Of a stretch of DNA of 64,000 nt, positions 43,490-51,411 are shown in pieces; within the stretch, counting starts at the first letter, position 1; each line of letters begins with the position of its first letter. Origin of the DNA: Bradyrhizobium sp. Ai1a-2 (GTDB taxonomy: Bacteria; Pseudomonadota; Alphaproteobacteria; Rhizobiales; Xanthobacteraceae). The notes beneath the pieces were generated by a model. That model had not been told where the DNA came from. It did no database searches and saw only the letters and a list, made by a program, of their open reading frames with translations. The position numbers and the translations under genes are program-made. The stretch lies in contig NZ_AUEZ01000009.1 in NCBI RefSeq assembly GCF_000426245.1, forward strand, positions 96,391 to 160,390, written 5' to 3'.

Positions 43490-45109
43490 TCAGTGAGCCA
43501 GCGTCTTGGCCGCGCTGAATAGCACGGCGGGATCGTACTGCGCCTTGTAGAGCGGGGAGACCTTCTTATCGAGGCCGAGCAGCGCAATCACCGCTGTCTG
43601 CGCCGAGCGCACCGAGTATTCGACGGTGAACACGACATCATCGGGAATCTCGCAATATTGTCCGATGAAGGCGAGATTGGTGGTGCCTGGCGGCTTGACC
43701 GGCGGCCGGTCGCCTTTCACGCGCGGCATGAACTGGCTGGTGATGTAGGGCATCATGCAGGGGATGCAGTTCGAGGTCTTGAGGATCAGCTCCTTGTGCG
43801 TTTCGAAGCGCAGATGGCCCAGCAGCTCGGTCAGGATCTCCTCGCCGCTGCAATCCGACATCTTTTTCTTCACGAAGTTGCCAATCTGGTCGACGAACAG
43901 CCCGTAGCCCCAGAACACCTTGATGTTGTCTGGCTGACCGATGAAATGTGGCTGCGCGGCGAGCACCACCGACATCAGCCAGTTCGAATCGGTGAAGGTG
44001 ACAAGGCCGCCGGTGCCGGCGACATTGCCGGTGAATTTTTCCATCAGCTCGAAGAAGGTCGGATCGCGTATCGTCACCGTGAACGACAGCCATTTCGACT
44101 CGTCGACCTTGCCGTTGAAAACCGAGGGCCGGCCGAATCGGGCATCCTTGGCGGCGAGCTTCTCCCACAGCGCCCAGGAGCCGTCGGTCTTGCCGTCGGT
44201 CTTGCCGTCCTTGGCCAATAGCGCGGCGGGCCGCGTCATCGATCCCAGGCTCGACGCTGTCGTCATAGATCCGTTGGTGACGAACACGAGATCGTCGGCG
44301 CCGACCGCGATCATTTCCGGTTTGCCGTCGCGGACGCAATGCAGCCGCTCGACACCCTTGCCCTTCGGTCCATAGACGAAGTCGAGGTCGGTGACGACGG
44401 TCCCCGTCTGCAGGTTCGCGCCCTGCGCCTTTAGCCAGTTCGTCACCGGCAGCACGATCGAATCGTACTGGTTATAGGGCGTGCGGCGAACGCCTCCGAG
44501 CGTGTGGATGCGGGGAAACTCCTGAATGAAGCGATGCAGATAGCGCTTCAGTTCGACGGCGCTGTGCCACGGCTGGAACGCAAAAGTCGTAACCCACATG
44601 TACCAGAAATTGGTGGTGAAGAACGGCGGCGAGAACACATCCTCGATCCGCTTGTCGCCGAGGGACGCTTCCGACACCGCCATGATCTCGATCAGCTCGA
44701 GGCGGTCCTGGTTGGAAAATCCCATGTTTGACACGTCGACCTTCTGGCCGCCGCGCACCAGCCGGGCATGCGAATGCGGGATGTGCTTCTCGTTGAATTC
44801 GTAGATCTCCTGCTTGACGGTCTTGGCGGGATCGCTCAGCGACGGGATGAACGACAACAGATCGAACGTGCAGGTATAGGCCTCATAGGTGAACATTCGG
44901 CCGCCGCGAATGACGTAACCCTGATCCGGCGACCCGCCGCCGTCGAGGCTGCCGCCAAGCAGCGGCGTCTCCTCGAAGATCGTGATATTGCGCCCCTGCA
45001 GGCCGCCGTCGCGGATCAGGTAGGCGGCGCTCGCCAGCGATGCGATCCCGCCGCCGACCAGATAGGCCTTGGTTTCGCTTCGCTGTGCGGATCGATCCGT
45101 GTTTGCCAT
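43490..45109 (-). CDS. ohyA: Oleate hydratase
   Basis: 539 residues from ATG 45109 (MANTDRSAQRSETKAYLVGG); the longer open frame has no protein character. FAD-binding YLVGGGIASLASAAYLIRDG, substrate/active-site stretch LLGGSLDGGGSPDQGYVIRG, and C-terminal PGTTNLAFIGQYCEIPDDV and FTVEYSVRSAQTAV are characteristic of the MCRA/oleate hydratase family. It adds water to the 9-double bond of oleic acid to give 10-hydroxystearate, often for detoxifying free unsaturated fatty acids. It stands alone between the metallophosphoesterase and the ybgC remnant. Confidence 0.93.
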   Translation of the reverse strand: MANTDRSAQRSETKAYLVGGGIASLASAAYLIRDGGLQGRNITIFEETPLLGGSLDGGGSPDQGYVIRGGRMFTYEAYTCTFDLLSFIPSLSDPAKTVKQEIYEFNEKHIPHSHARLVRGGQKVDVSNMGFSNQDRLELIEIMAVSEASLGDKRIEDVFSPPFFTTNFWYMWVTTFAFQPWHSAVELKRYLHRFIQEFPRIHTLGGVRRTPYNQYDSIVLPVTNWLKAQGANLQTGTVVTDLDFVYGPKGKGVERLHCVRDGKPEMIAVGADDLVFVTNGSMTTASSLGSMTRPAALLAKDGKTDGKTDGSWALWEKLAAKDARFGRPSVFNGKVDESKWLSFTVTIRDPTFFELMEKFTGNVAGTGGLVTFTDSNWLMSVVLAAQPHFIGQPDNIKVFWGYGLFVDQIGNFVKKKMSDCSGEEILTELLGHLRFETHKELILKTSNCIPCMMPYITSQFMPRVKGDRPPVKPPGTTNLAFIGQYCEIPDDVVFTVEYSVRSAQTAVIALLGLDKKVSPLYKAQYDPAVLFSAAKTLAH

Positions 45110-45323
45110 GATATGTTCGCTTTCGCAGGATTGAGACAGGTGGCGCCGCCGGAGACGGGTTCCGGGAGTTCTGGCGACTGGAGCCTTCTTTGCTTGTGTT
45201 TCTCGGATAGGCCGCGGCGATCTCGCCGGTCTTGACCTCAATCAATCTTCGCGCGGTCCGGCGTTGACGTCGGCTCCATGCGAGGGCATGTCACGATCAA
45301 TTGATGATTTCCGAGGTCCAACG

Positions 45324-45428
45324 GTGCAGACAGCTCATCTCGACGGCGAGGTCCGCGACGGCCGCCATCACATGCAGGTCCGTGTCTATTACGAGGACAC
45401 GGATTTCCCTGATTTGCCGTTATCGTAG
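45324..45428 (+). pseudogene. ybgC: 5' remnant of ybgC (acyl-CoA thioesterase of the tol-pal cluster) cut by the island
   Basis: From GTG 45324, with a GAGG site seven bases upstream, the frame reads VQTAHLDGEVRDGRHHMQVR followed by VYYEDTDF, the exact N-terminal pattern of YbgC. In the family the next residues are SG/TG-IVYHANYL; here they become PDLPLS then a stop. So only about the first 28 codons survive, the rest being displaced by the integrated element. YbgC is a hot-dog thioesterase encoded before tolQ. The complementary 3' part should lie at the far end of the island, outside this window. Confidence 0.85.
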
Positions 45429-47092
45429 TAGGCAAACATGCCGATTTCTTCTCCCTTGCGGCGGTTTTCGGGGAAAAGCTTCATGCCGCAAAGGGCGGCA
45501 CTGTTCAGGTAGGGCGTGTATTCGTAGGGCATCCGCTTGCGAACTGGATGCACCACAATGCAGTCAATCAAGTTACGGAAGGCGATCCGGGTTTCGATCG
45601 CCTTCGAATTGATCTTGAGCGCGGCGACCAATTTTTTAACTTCCGAACGGTAAAGCTCACCGAACTTCGGGTGGTCGAACGGGATCACGTTCTCGCTGCC
45701 GTTGCCCAGCAGCCGCAAGCGCGCATCAACGTTTTCTCGCTCCATATCGCACGCATCGATCCGCTTGAGCAGCTCATCGGGTTTACGACGGCTGTTTGCG
45801 ATGGCATATGATAGGCGCTCTATCTCGGCAGTTAGCGTACGGCGTCGACGCTCGAGGTTGGTGCGTTCGCTAACTTTTTTTCGATCTTTCTTGCGTTCCT
45901 GCTGCCAAGCACTCATCGCCTCTTCAATGGCTTTTGCCGAAAGCAATTTCACGTCGATCTTGATGGAAACATCCTCAAGTAGAACGTCCATGTCAAAGCT
46001 ACGGGTGTGCTCACAGGTGCCTCGCTGATGCGCGTTGGCGCATGCGGCGCGCGGCGCGCCATTCCGGGATGATTGCGCAATTCGCATATGGCCGTTGCAA
46101 ACGCCGCACCGGAGGACACCGGCAAGCGGGTGCTCATTGTTGCGCGGAATCATTGAGCGACGCTGCGGCTTGCCGGTCGGCCCGAACATATGGACAGCGC
46201 GCGCGCTGCGAACCTTCTGCACCGTATCCCAGAGTGCTTGTGGAATGATCCGCAGCTCGGGATTCTTGACGATGATGTGCCGTTCTTCCGGATTGCGGCG
46301 CTTCTGTTTCTTCTGCGTTTCCGGGTTGAGAATTGTCGAGCGAACGTTCCAATGTATCTCGCCGATGTACAACTCGTTGCCGATAATGCCGCGACCATGA
46401 CGACCGCCAGTGATGCACTGATGATTCCAAGTGGTGCGACCGGCCTTGTTCTTGTGACGGGTGGCGCCAGGCGAGGGTACACCTTCGCGGGAGAGATCAG
46501 CTGCAATATTTCGGGTTGAACGGCCCGAAGCATATTCCTTGAAGATGCGAAGTACGATCTTTGCTTCGTTCTTATCGATCAAGCGCTCGCCGGGCGCACC
46601 AGGCCTCGGCCGATAGCCATACGCGTATGAGCCGGGAATTTTTCCGTTAGCGACAGCGTTGTCATGGCCGCGCCGAACCTTGTCGGCAAGCTGCGGCTTG
46701 TAAATCGTGTTATAGAGACTTGCGATGCTGATATCGGTAGCGGTGGCGTAAATGCCTTTCTGATCCATCAGCTCAACGCCGTTGAACTCGAAAACCTGCT
46801 TTAGGCGCTGGATCGTTGCGGGATCGCGCGACAAGCGGTCGAAATGCTCAACGATGACCACGTCAAAGTCATGGTTTCGAACACCGTTTAGCAATCGTTG
46901 ATAGCCGTCCCGCGCATCTTCGGTAAGACCAGACTTTGCGGCGTCGACGAATTCATCGATAACATCTAGCTTATTGCGTTCGGCGACCTTTCGGCAGAGC
47001 AATAGCTGACCGTCAATCGAGGTCGCCTTTTGCATGTCGCTGGAATAGCGCGCGTATAGTACGGCTCTCATTTTGGGTGACGCTGTCGTCAT
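45389..47092 (-). CDS. Large serine recombinase (site-specific integrase)
   Basis: 567 residues. N-terminal resolvase domain with the catalytic serine in LYARYSSDMQ (residue 17 or 18), EHFDRLSRD with the active-site arginine, the recombinase domain (about 150-260: YAYGYRPRPGAPGERL, RSTRNIAADLSREGVPSPG), a zinc ribbon (CGVCNGHM...CANAHQRGTCEH, about 330-360) and a coiled coil (about 390-450). It catalyses attP x attB integration and, with a helper, excision. The last codons and stop lie in the ybgC-derived sequence, showing it is next to attL. Confidence 0.93.
   Translation of the reverse strand: MTTASPKMRAVLYARYSSDMQKATSIDGQLLLCRKVAERNKLDVIDEFVDAAKSGLTEDARDGYQRLLNGVRNHDFDVVIVEHFDRLSRDPATIQRLKQVFEFNGVELMDQKGIYATATDISIASLYNTIYKPQLADKVRRGHDNAVANGKIPGSYAYGYRPRPGAPGERLIDKNEAKIVLRIFKEYASGRSTRNIAADLSREGVPSPGATRHKNKAGRTTWNHQCITGGRHGRGIIGNELYIGEIHWNVRSTILNPETQKKQKRRNPEERHIIVKNPELRIIPQALWDTVQKVRSARAVHMFGPTGKPQRRSMIPRNNEHPLAGVLRCGVCNGHMRIAQSSRNGAPRAACANAHQRGTCEHTRSFDMDVLLEDVSIKIDVKLLSAKAIEEAMSAWQQERKKDRKKVSERTNLERRRRTLTAEIERLSYAIANSRRKPDELLKRIDACDMERENVDARLRLLGNGSENVIPFDHPKFGELYRSEVKKLVAALKINSKAIETRIAFRNLIDCIVVHPVRKRMPYEYTPYLNSAALCGMKLFPENRRKGEEIGMFAYYDNGKSGKSVSS
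45403..45415. other. Left junction of the integrated island (putative attL in ybgC)
   Basis: Host ybgC similarity ends at the codons for DTDF, bases 45396-45407. Just beyond, the sequence belongs to the recombinase gene end. A large serine recombinase crossing over in a two-base core within about 45403-45415 would explain this. The exact core and the far attR are not visible. Confidence 0.65.
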
Positions 47093-47276
47093 GCCGTTCC
47101 CCTATCGGCTGCCCGTGACCATCCTTTTCGTCCCGTGCAATCTGCCGCCCAATGGCGCGCGCCAACTCAAGCCAAATTTCCTCATTATCGGGATTGTCCC
47201 AGCTCTGAGGGTGGGAAGGGTCAAGCGGTCGGATGATCGCCCTTTGCTCCCGAGGCGATCGGATTCGGGTACGCAT
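47013..47276 (-). CDS. Small protein encoded just upstream of the recombinase
   Basis: About 87 residues from ATG 47276 (MRTRIRSPREQRAIIRPLDP). The part DNEEIWLELARAIGRQIARD is helix-like; similar WLELARAIGR stretches occur in small proteins upstream of recombinase genes in rhizobia. Its 3' end overlaps the recombinase start by 80 bases in another frame. It may be a recombination directionality factor or just coupled; function unknown. Confidence 0.45.
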   Translation of the reverse strand: MRTRIRSPREQRAIIRPLDPSHPQSWDNPDNEEIWLELARAIGRQIARDEKDGHGQPIGERHDDSVTQNESRTIRALFQRHAKGDLD

Positions 47277-47906
47277 TACAAGCTGGCCAGCGGATGTTAA
47301 CGTAAAGTGCCGGCCCGCGCTACAGCCGGGCGGCAATCATTTGCGGCGCTTGATTCCAGGCTCGATCCCTCCCGTCCCTTTTCCGTGGTTTCATGACCTT
47401 CGCCGGCGCGACAATCCGATCTAGATCGTCCTTTGGCCACAGCTTCCGTTGGCTGTGGCCACAACCCGACCGGGATCATTGCAGGATCAGGATGGCGCAT
47501 GACTTTTGCCCTTTTTGAAGCGCTCGCTTAAATCTCGATCTGCGGGCTGTGAGCCAATTCATGTTGGCCGCTGTAGCGGCAAATGAAAATGAGATTCTTC
47601 AGATACATCAATGCCGGGGATCGAGCGTTAGCGCACTCCCGCGATGGTGGTCGTGGGCGGGAGCAGATCTGCTAAGCAGAGCGGAGTAAAAATACTTGCG
47701 CGTGACGGCGACGAGTTGATGGGCAGGAAGGCTTCCGCTGCGCTCGGCGACCCAGCGCTCGCATTCGCCTCGCGGGCAGTCAGACAAAGGGAGCATCGGT
47801 TCGGGCTAATTTCTTAGTACTTCCCCTGATACCGAGCGTCATTTATCGGCGCGGCGCGCGCCTCAGGAAAAGCGGGCGCAATTCGTCGGAGTGGACGCTT
47901 ATGGCT
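47277..47906. other. Gene-poor gap in the island
   Basis: 630 bases without a convincing coding region; short open frames here have no protein features. It separates the recombinase unit and the abiE genes, both leftward, and probably includes the recombinase promoter. Confidence 0.5.
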
Positions 47907-48983
47907 TCATCGCGCCTCTCGTTGGCCCCTTCCGTTCTGGTTCAGGCGAGCTTCGAGCGAACTGATGCTGGCGAGCACAGCTTCAAAGTTTGGCGGTTCG
48001 CCGAAGATCATGCCTTTCATGGCTCTGTAATCGACGCGCAACTGGTCGATCATCGCGTCATGTGGGGCCAACGCGAACGAACCGGGCGCCGCACTCGCAA
48101 GATCAAAGTCCGGTCGATTGAAGAACATGCGGGCATGCGCGACGCAGTCCGCGCCGAGCCCTGTGTCAGCCATAGCGGCTTCGCCGATCGGGTCCCGAAC
48201 TAGCTGGTGCAGGTCGTAGTAGTGACGGGACACGCGTTGACCGCCGCCGCGCAGCTCACCGCGCTGGTCGAACCAGCGGCGCAACCCATGGAGGATGACG
48301 ACTTTGTCCCAGAAGGTGCGCTTGGGATCGACGGTGCGCACAGCCGGAACGGTGAGGTCAAGCGTCGGCAGATCGTCATCGACATAGGGTTTGATCGGCA
48401 CATCGGTATTTGGGTCGAGCGCGGATTTTGCGCCTGACTCGATCTTGATCGCCGCCCGCACATAATCCGACCGCGGCGTCGCAGCGGGATACCAGATCAG
48501 CAACGTCTGCCCATCGGGATCGGCCTCGTCGGCTTCCACGCGTGCCGCACCGGCATCGAAGCCGGCCGCCTGAAGCCGATCCTGGAGGATCCGCGTCAAC
48601 TCAGCGCTCAGCGAGCCATTAATGTAAGCTTGGCAGGCGTCCTTGATTGCATCAAGTCGCGCCCGACGTTTCTTGCCGCTGAGCGCGTCGAGCTCCTCGA
48701 TGGTCGCCGGCTCGCCGATATCATCCCGAAACACCGTTACATCTATATCTTCAGAGAAACGATTGATCAGACCGAAGCCTTTAGACAAGGATGTTCCGCC
48801 TTTGAAAAGGAGGCGGGGTCCTCCCGCCTTTAGGCCATTGAACAAGGCATCCAGCGTCCAGCAGACCCAAAAGTCCTTCTCGATATTCTGGGATGCCGTG
48901 CCGAGGCGCAGCGCCGTCGTATCAAAAGCACTCAACATCGCGTCCGACCCGGCCGCGAGAACCTCATCGAAAGCCGGGTTCAT
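47907..48983 (-). CDS. abiEii: AbiEii-type nucleotidyltransferase toxin
   Basis: 358 residues. The nucleotidyltransferase signature is LLFKGGTSLSKGFGLINRFS followed by EDIDVTVF, the GSx10DxD-like core of the AbiEii/DUF1814 family, and HYYDLHQLV further on. Type IV toxins of this family (AbiEii, MenA) transfer nucleotides, in MenA to tRNA, halting growth and giving abortive infection. The start codon overlaps the stop of the antitoxin gene (ATGA), so both are coupled. Confidence 0.92.
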   Translation of the reverse strand: MNPAFDEVLAAGSDAMLSAFDTTALRLGTASQNIEKDFWVCWTLDALFNGLKAGGPRLLFKGGTSLSKGFGLINRFSEDIDVTVFRDDIGEPATIEELDALSGKKRRARLDAIKDACQAYINGSLSAELTRILQDRLQAAGFDAGAARVEADEADPDGQTLLIWYPAATPRSDYVRAAIKIESGAKSALDPNTDVPIKPYVDDDLPTLDLTVPAVRTVDPKRTFWDKVVILHGLRRWFDQRGELRGGGQRVSRHYYDLHQLVRDPIGEAAMADTGLGADCVAHARMFFNRPDFDLASAAPGSFALAPHDAMIDQLRVDYRAMKGMIFGEPPNFEAVLASISSLEARLNQNGRGQREAR

Positions 48984-49825
48984 GCCTTGGCCCTCCGACT
49001 TGTGCCGCGATTGGCAGTTGGCTTCTTCCGCGTGGAGCGCGGTTTCGGCTTCGGACGTGCGGCGGCAGCGTGACGCTGGCCATCATCACCGTCGCCTCTT
49101 CTTTGTCGATGACGATCATGATCAACGCCACCATGATCAGCATCATCACGATCATCATCGTTGTGCCGGCGACCAAGGCCGGCATCGGGTGCGATGAGCG
49201 GTTTGAGAAACACCCGCATCCATGTCGGAAGAGCCGACATGCCGGCGGTGAGATCGGCTTTGAGCGGCGACCCCGCCGTCGGATCCTCGAAAAGCCTGGC
49301 GAGCTTACGCTTGACCTGATCGCTCTCGCCTTCACGCGTTAAGAGATCCCGCAGCCAATGAAGTGCTTGGACAACGCGCATGGCCGGTCGCCCGGCCCAG
49401 AATAGCTTGCTGGCTGCGGTTGGACGAAAGGTGATCGTCACGTTACCAAGCTTGATCGCGCGACGACGCGCCTCGGTGTGCATCACGATTTTGGCCGGGA
49501 CGGCATCAGTCAAACCCAAATCGTTCGCCGCGGTCATGCCGTCGACAAGCATCCGCGTTTGGTCGCGTCTTCCGACGGCGTCGATGACCGAGCGCGGATC
49601 GGGCGGGTTAGGTTTTTGGGTGAGCTTGTTGAAGCCAGGCTGATCGTAGAGCCCGCGATCGATCCGCCTCAGGGTTCCGGCATTCGCCAGCCGCTGCAGC
49701 GTCTTATCGACGGCGTCCCGCGAGGCGAGGTCGACGAAATCACTAGGCGTCCAGACCTTCCGCGGCGCGTCCGCACGGATGCGGTCAAGCATGGTGGTCT
49801 TGAGGTCGGGCGGGTGGCTGGTCAT
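48980..49825 (-). CDS. abiEi: AbiEi-type antitoxin (DUF6088 family), unusual C-terminal tail
   Basis: 281 residues from ATG 49825. N-terminal winged helix (MLDRIRADAPRKVWTPSDFV, LQRLANAGTLRRIDRGLYDQ) and the AbiEi core (VDGMTAANDLGLTDAVPAKI, TFRPTAASKLFWAGRPAMRV). The antitoxin binds its own promoter to repress the operon. Residues 216-281 form an odd tail: an Asp/His/Arg-rich run (about 220-252) followed by a Lys/Arg/Pro-rich end. The family usually ends near residue 210, so the tail looks like an added low-complexity extension. Start chosen because the ATG lies within the first operator half-site. Confidence 0.9.
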   Translation of the reverse strand: MTSHPPDLKTTMLDRIRADAPRKVWTPSDFVDLASRDAVDKTLQRLANAGTLRRIDRGLYDQPGFNKLTQKPNPPDPRSVIDAVGRRDQTRMLVDGMTAANDLGLTDAVPAKIVMHTEARRRAIKLGNVTITFRPTAASKLFWAGRPAMRVVQALHWLRDLLTREGESDQVKRKLARLFEDPTAGSPLKADLTAGMSALPTWMRVFLKPLIAPDAGLGRRHNDDDRDDADHGGVDHDRHRQRRGDGDDGQRHAAAARPKPKPRSTRKKPTANRGTSRRAKA

Positions 49826-49898
49826 GTCCGAAAATTGTAGCCCTTTTTCGGACGAAGGGCAAGCTTCTTGTCGGAAATAGATATACAAATTTCGGACA
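49825..49898 (-). promoter_or_regulatory. Paired inverted-repeat operator of the abiE promoter
   Basis: Two inverted repeats of one sequence: TGTCCGAAAA (49825-49834) with TTTTCGGAC (49845-49853), and TGTCGGAAAT (49869-49878) with ATTTCGGACA (49889-49898). The second spans TATATCTAT on the leftward strand, a likely -10 box. AbiEi antitoxins are known to repress by binding such repeats cooperatively. The first pair overlaps the start codon. Confidence 0.75.
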
Positions 49899-49988
49899 GT
49901 CTAGTCACTTGAGGGGGAACGCCTTCCCCTGGCATCCGAGTCCCCGCAATGCTCCCGAAAGAGTGAGAGTGCTGACCGGGTTTTCCGC

Positions 49989-50028
49989 GACGGGTTGAGG
50001 GCTGGAGGAGAGGCCTCCGGCGCCCGTC
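49989..50028 (+). promoter_or_regulatory. Structured 5' leader, copy A (upstream of the DUF932 gene)
   Basis: Outer helix GACGGG (49989-49994) with CCCGTC (50023-50028); 5' bulge UUGAGG; inner helix GCTGGAGG with CCTCCGGC around loop AGAGG; one unpaired G on the 3' side. The ribosome-binding site GGAG follows immediately and the start codon is 13 bases beyond the helix. See copies B and C. Confidence 0.7.
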
Positions 50029-50041
50029 ATGGAGACGACCC

Positions 50042-51238
50042 ATGACCCAAGTCGAAGTTCTTAGCACGGGCCGCGACCGCATCGGCGGCTACAAGGTGGA
50101 CCTGACCCGCGGTGAGCGAGTTGGCCGCGTATCCTCGGAGTGGTTCTCGCGGCCGGCGGACGAGCGCTATCTGTCCCTGTCGGACCTTTATGCCGCCGTG
50201 CGCGGACGGACCGAGCGTAGCCGGACCCGGACGGTGGAGAGCGCAGCGATCCGCGTCGAGGCGGATCGTAACGACGCGGAACGGCTGGTGCTAACGTTGC
50301 CCGGCTCCGATACGCCTATCGCACCGACCCACTGGAGCTTCGGCCAACTCGCGAGCCTGATCGGCGCGCCGGCCGCCTACCTCCGGCAGCTTCCGGCGCC
50401 GCTCGCTGGCATCAATCTCCAATTTGGCCTCAGCTCTCATCGAGGCGAGCAGGTCAAGACGCTCGAGATCGAAGACGGTCGCGTCGAGCTTCGCGCGGTT
50501 ACGGGGCCCGAATACGGGCGTATTTTTGACCACGAACTCGTGGCGGCCGTTCAGCGCATCGCCGGCAATGGCACGGGCGACACGCGCTGGAAAGTCCCGG
50601 GCGTGCTCGATTGGTCGACCGGCGTCTATAATCCGCATGTCGACATCAGCGAGGATACGACGACGCTCTACGCGTCGGACCGCGACGTCTTCCTGTTCCT
50701 GGTCGACGACCTCAACCCGATCGAGGCCGGCCGGCTGCGTGATGGCTCGCCGGACCTCTACTTCCGCGGCTTCTACTGCTGGAATTCCGAGGTGGGTGCC
50801 AAGACACTCGGGATGGCGAGCTTCTATCTCCGCGCCGTCTGCCAGAACCGCAATCTCTGGGGTGTAGAGGATTTCGAGGAGATCACCATCCGCCACTCCA
50901 AATACGCCGCCTCCCGCTTCGCGCATGAGGCGGTGCCGGCGCTGACGAGCTTTGCCAATTCCTCATCCATGCCCTTCGTCAATGGCATCAGGGCCGCGCG
51001 AGAAATGATCGTCGCCCGCACCGACGATGACCGTAGCGAGTTCCTACGCAAGCGCGGCTTCTCGAAGACTGAGACAGCGAAGATCATCGAAACGGTGCTG
51101 TCCGAGGAAGGACGCAAGCCCGAGAGCGTCTTCGATTTCGTGCAAGGCATCACAGCGGTTGCGCGGGGCAAGACCCATCAGGACGCACGACTCGATCTGG
51201 AGGCGCGCGCGAAAAAGCTGCTCGACCGCGCAGCCTGA
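50042..51238 (+). CDS. DUF932 plasmid/phage-like protein
   Basis: 398 residues. DUF932 features are the N-terminal region with THWSFGQLASLIGAPAAYLR, followed by RAVTGPEYGRIFDHELVAAV, LYASDRDVFLFLVDD and FRGFYCWNSEVGAKTLGMAS with CQNRNLWGVEDFEEITIRHS. The family is found on plasmids, phages and islands; it has no settled biochemical function. First gene of a rightward plasmid-like module, with a structured leader before it and a strong hairpin after it. Confidence 0.88.
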   Translation: MTQVEVLSTGRDRIGGYKVDLTRGERVGRVSSEWFSRPADERYLSLSDLYAAVRGRTERSRTRTVESAAIRVEADRNDAERLVLTLPGSDTPIAPTHWSFGQLASLIGAPAAYLRQLPAPLAGINLQFGLSSHRGEQVKTLEIEDGRVELRAVTGPEYGRIFDHELVAAVQRIAGNGTGDTRWKVPGVLDWSTGVYNPHVDISEDTTTLYASDRDVFLFLVDDLNPIEAGRLRDGSPDLYFRGFYCWNSEVGAKTLGMASFYLRAVCQNRNLWGVEDFEEITIRHSKYAASRFAHEAVPALTSFANSSSMPFVNGIRAAREMIVARTDDDRSEFLRKRGFSKTETAKIIETVLSEEGRKPESVFDFVQGITAVARGKTHQDARLDLEARAKKLLDRAA

Positions 51239-51246
51239 TACCCGGA

Positions 51247-51297
51247 AAGCCGGAGATGCGGAACGGCGTGTCTCCGGCTTCGTGCCTTTCCGTTTTT
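51247..51297 (+). terminator. Hairpin with downstream T run after the DUF932 gene
   Basis: Perfect 10-bp stem AAGCCGGAGA (51247-51256) with TCTCCGGCTT (51271-51280); a T run follows at 51293-51297, 12 bases beyond the stem. The gap makes it an imperfect intrinsic terminator. Confidence 0.5.
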
Positions 51298-51355
51298 CCT
51301 GATCGTCGGTTGGCCGGTGCTGCCCTCAGAGGAAGAGGGCGGCGCTGAGCTTCGT

Positions 51356-51397
51356 GACGGGTTGGAGGCCCAGAGGAGAGTCTTTGGGCCGCCCGTC
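51356..51397 (+). promoter_or_regulatory. Structured 5' leader, copy B (upstream of the parB gene)
   Basis: Outer helix GACGGG (51356-51361) with CCCGTC (51392-51397); 5' bulge beginning UUGG; inner helix GGCCCA with TGGGCC around an AGAGGAGAG-containing loop; one unpaired G on the 3' side. GGAG follows, as in copy A, and the start codon is 14 bases beyond the helix. Confidence 0.7.
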
Positions 51398-51411
51398 GCG
51401 GAGTATCACCC

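Noticed and set aside
45110..45323. tRNA gene as integration target of the island
   Set aside because: No cloverleaf can be drawn near the junction; the break is within ybgC and the enzyme is a serine recombinase, which does not need a tRNA target.
47297..47796. Short leftward open frames between the recombinase and abiE genes
   Set aside because: No ribosome-binding sites or protein features; composition unlike neighbouring genes.
49081..49195. Plus-strand hydrophobic open frame opposite the abiEi tail
   Set aside because: It is the complement of Asp/His codons in the antitoxin tail and has no independent support.
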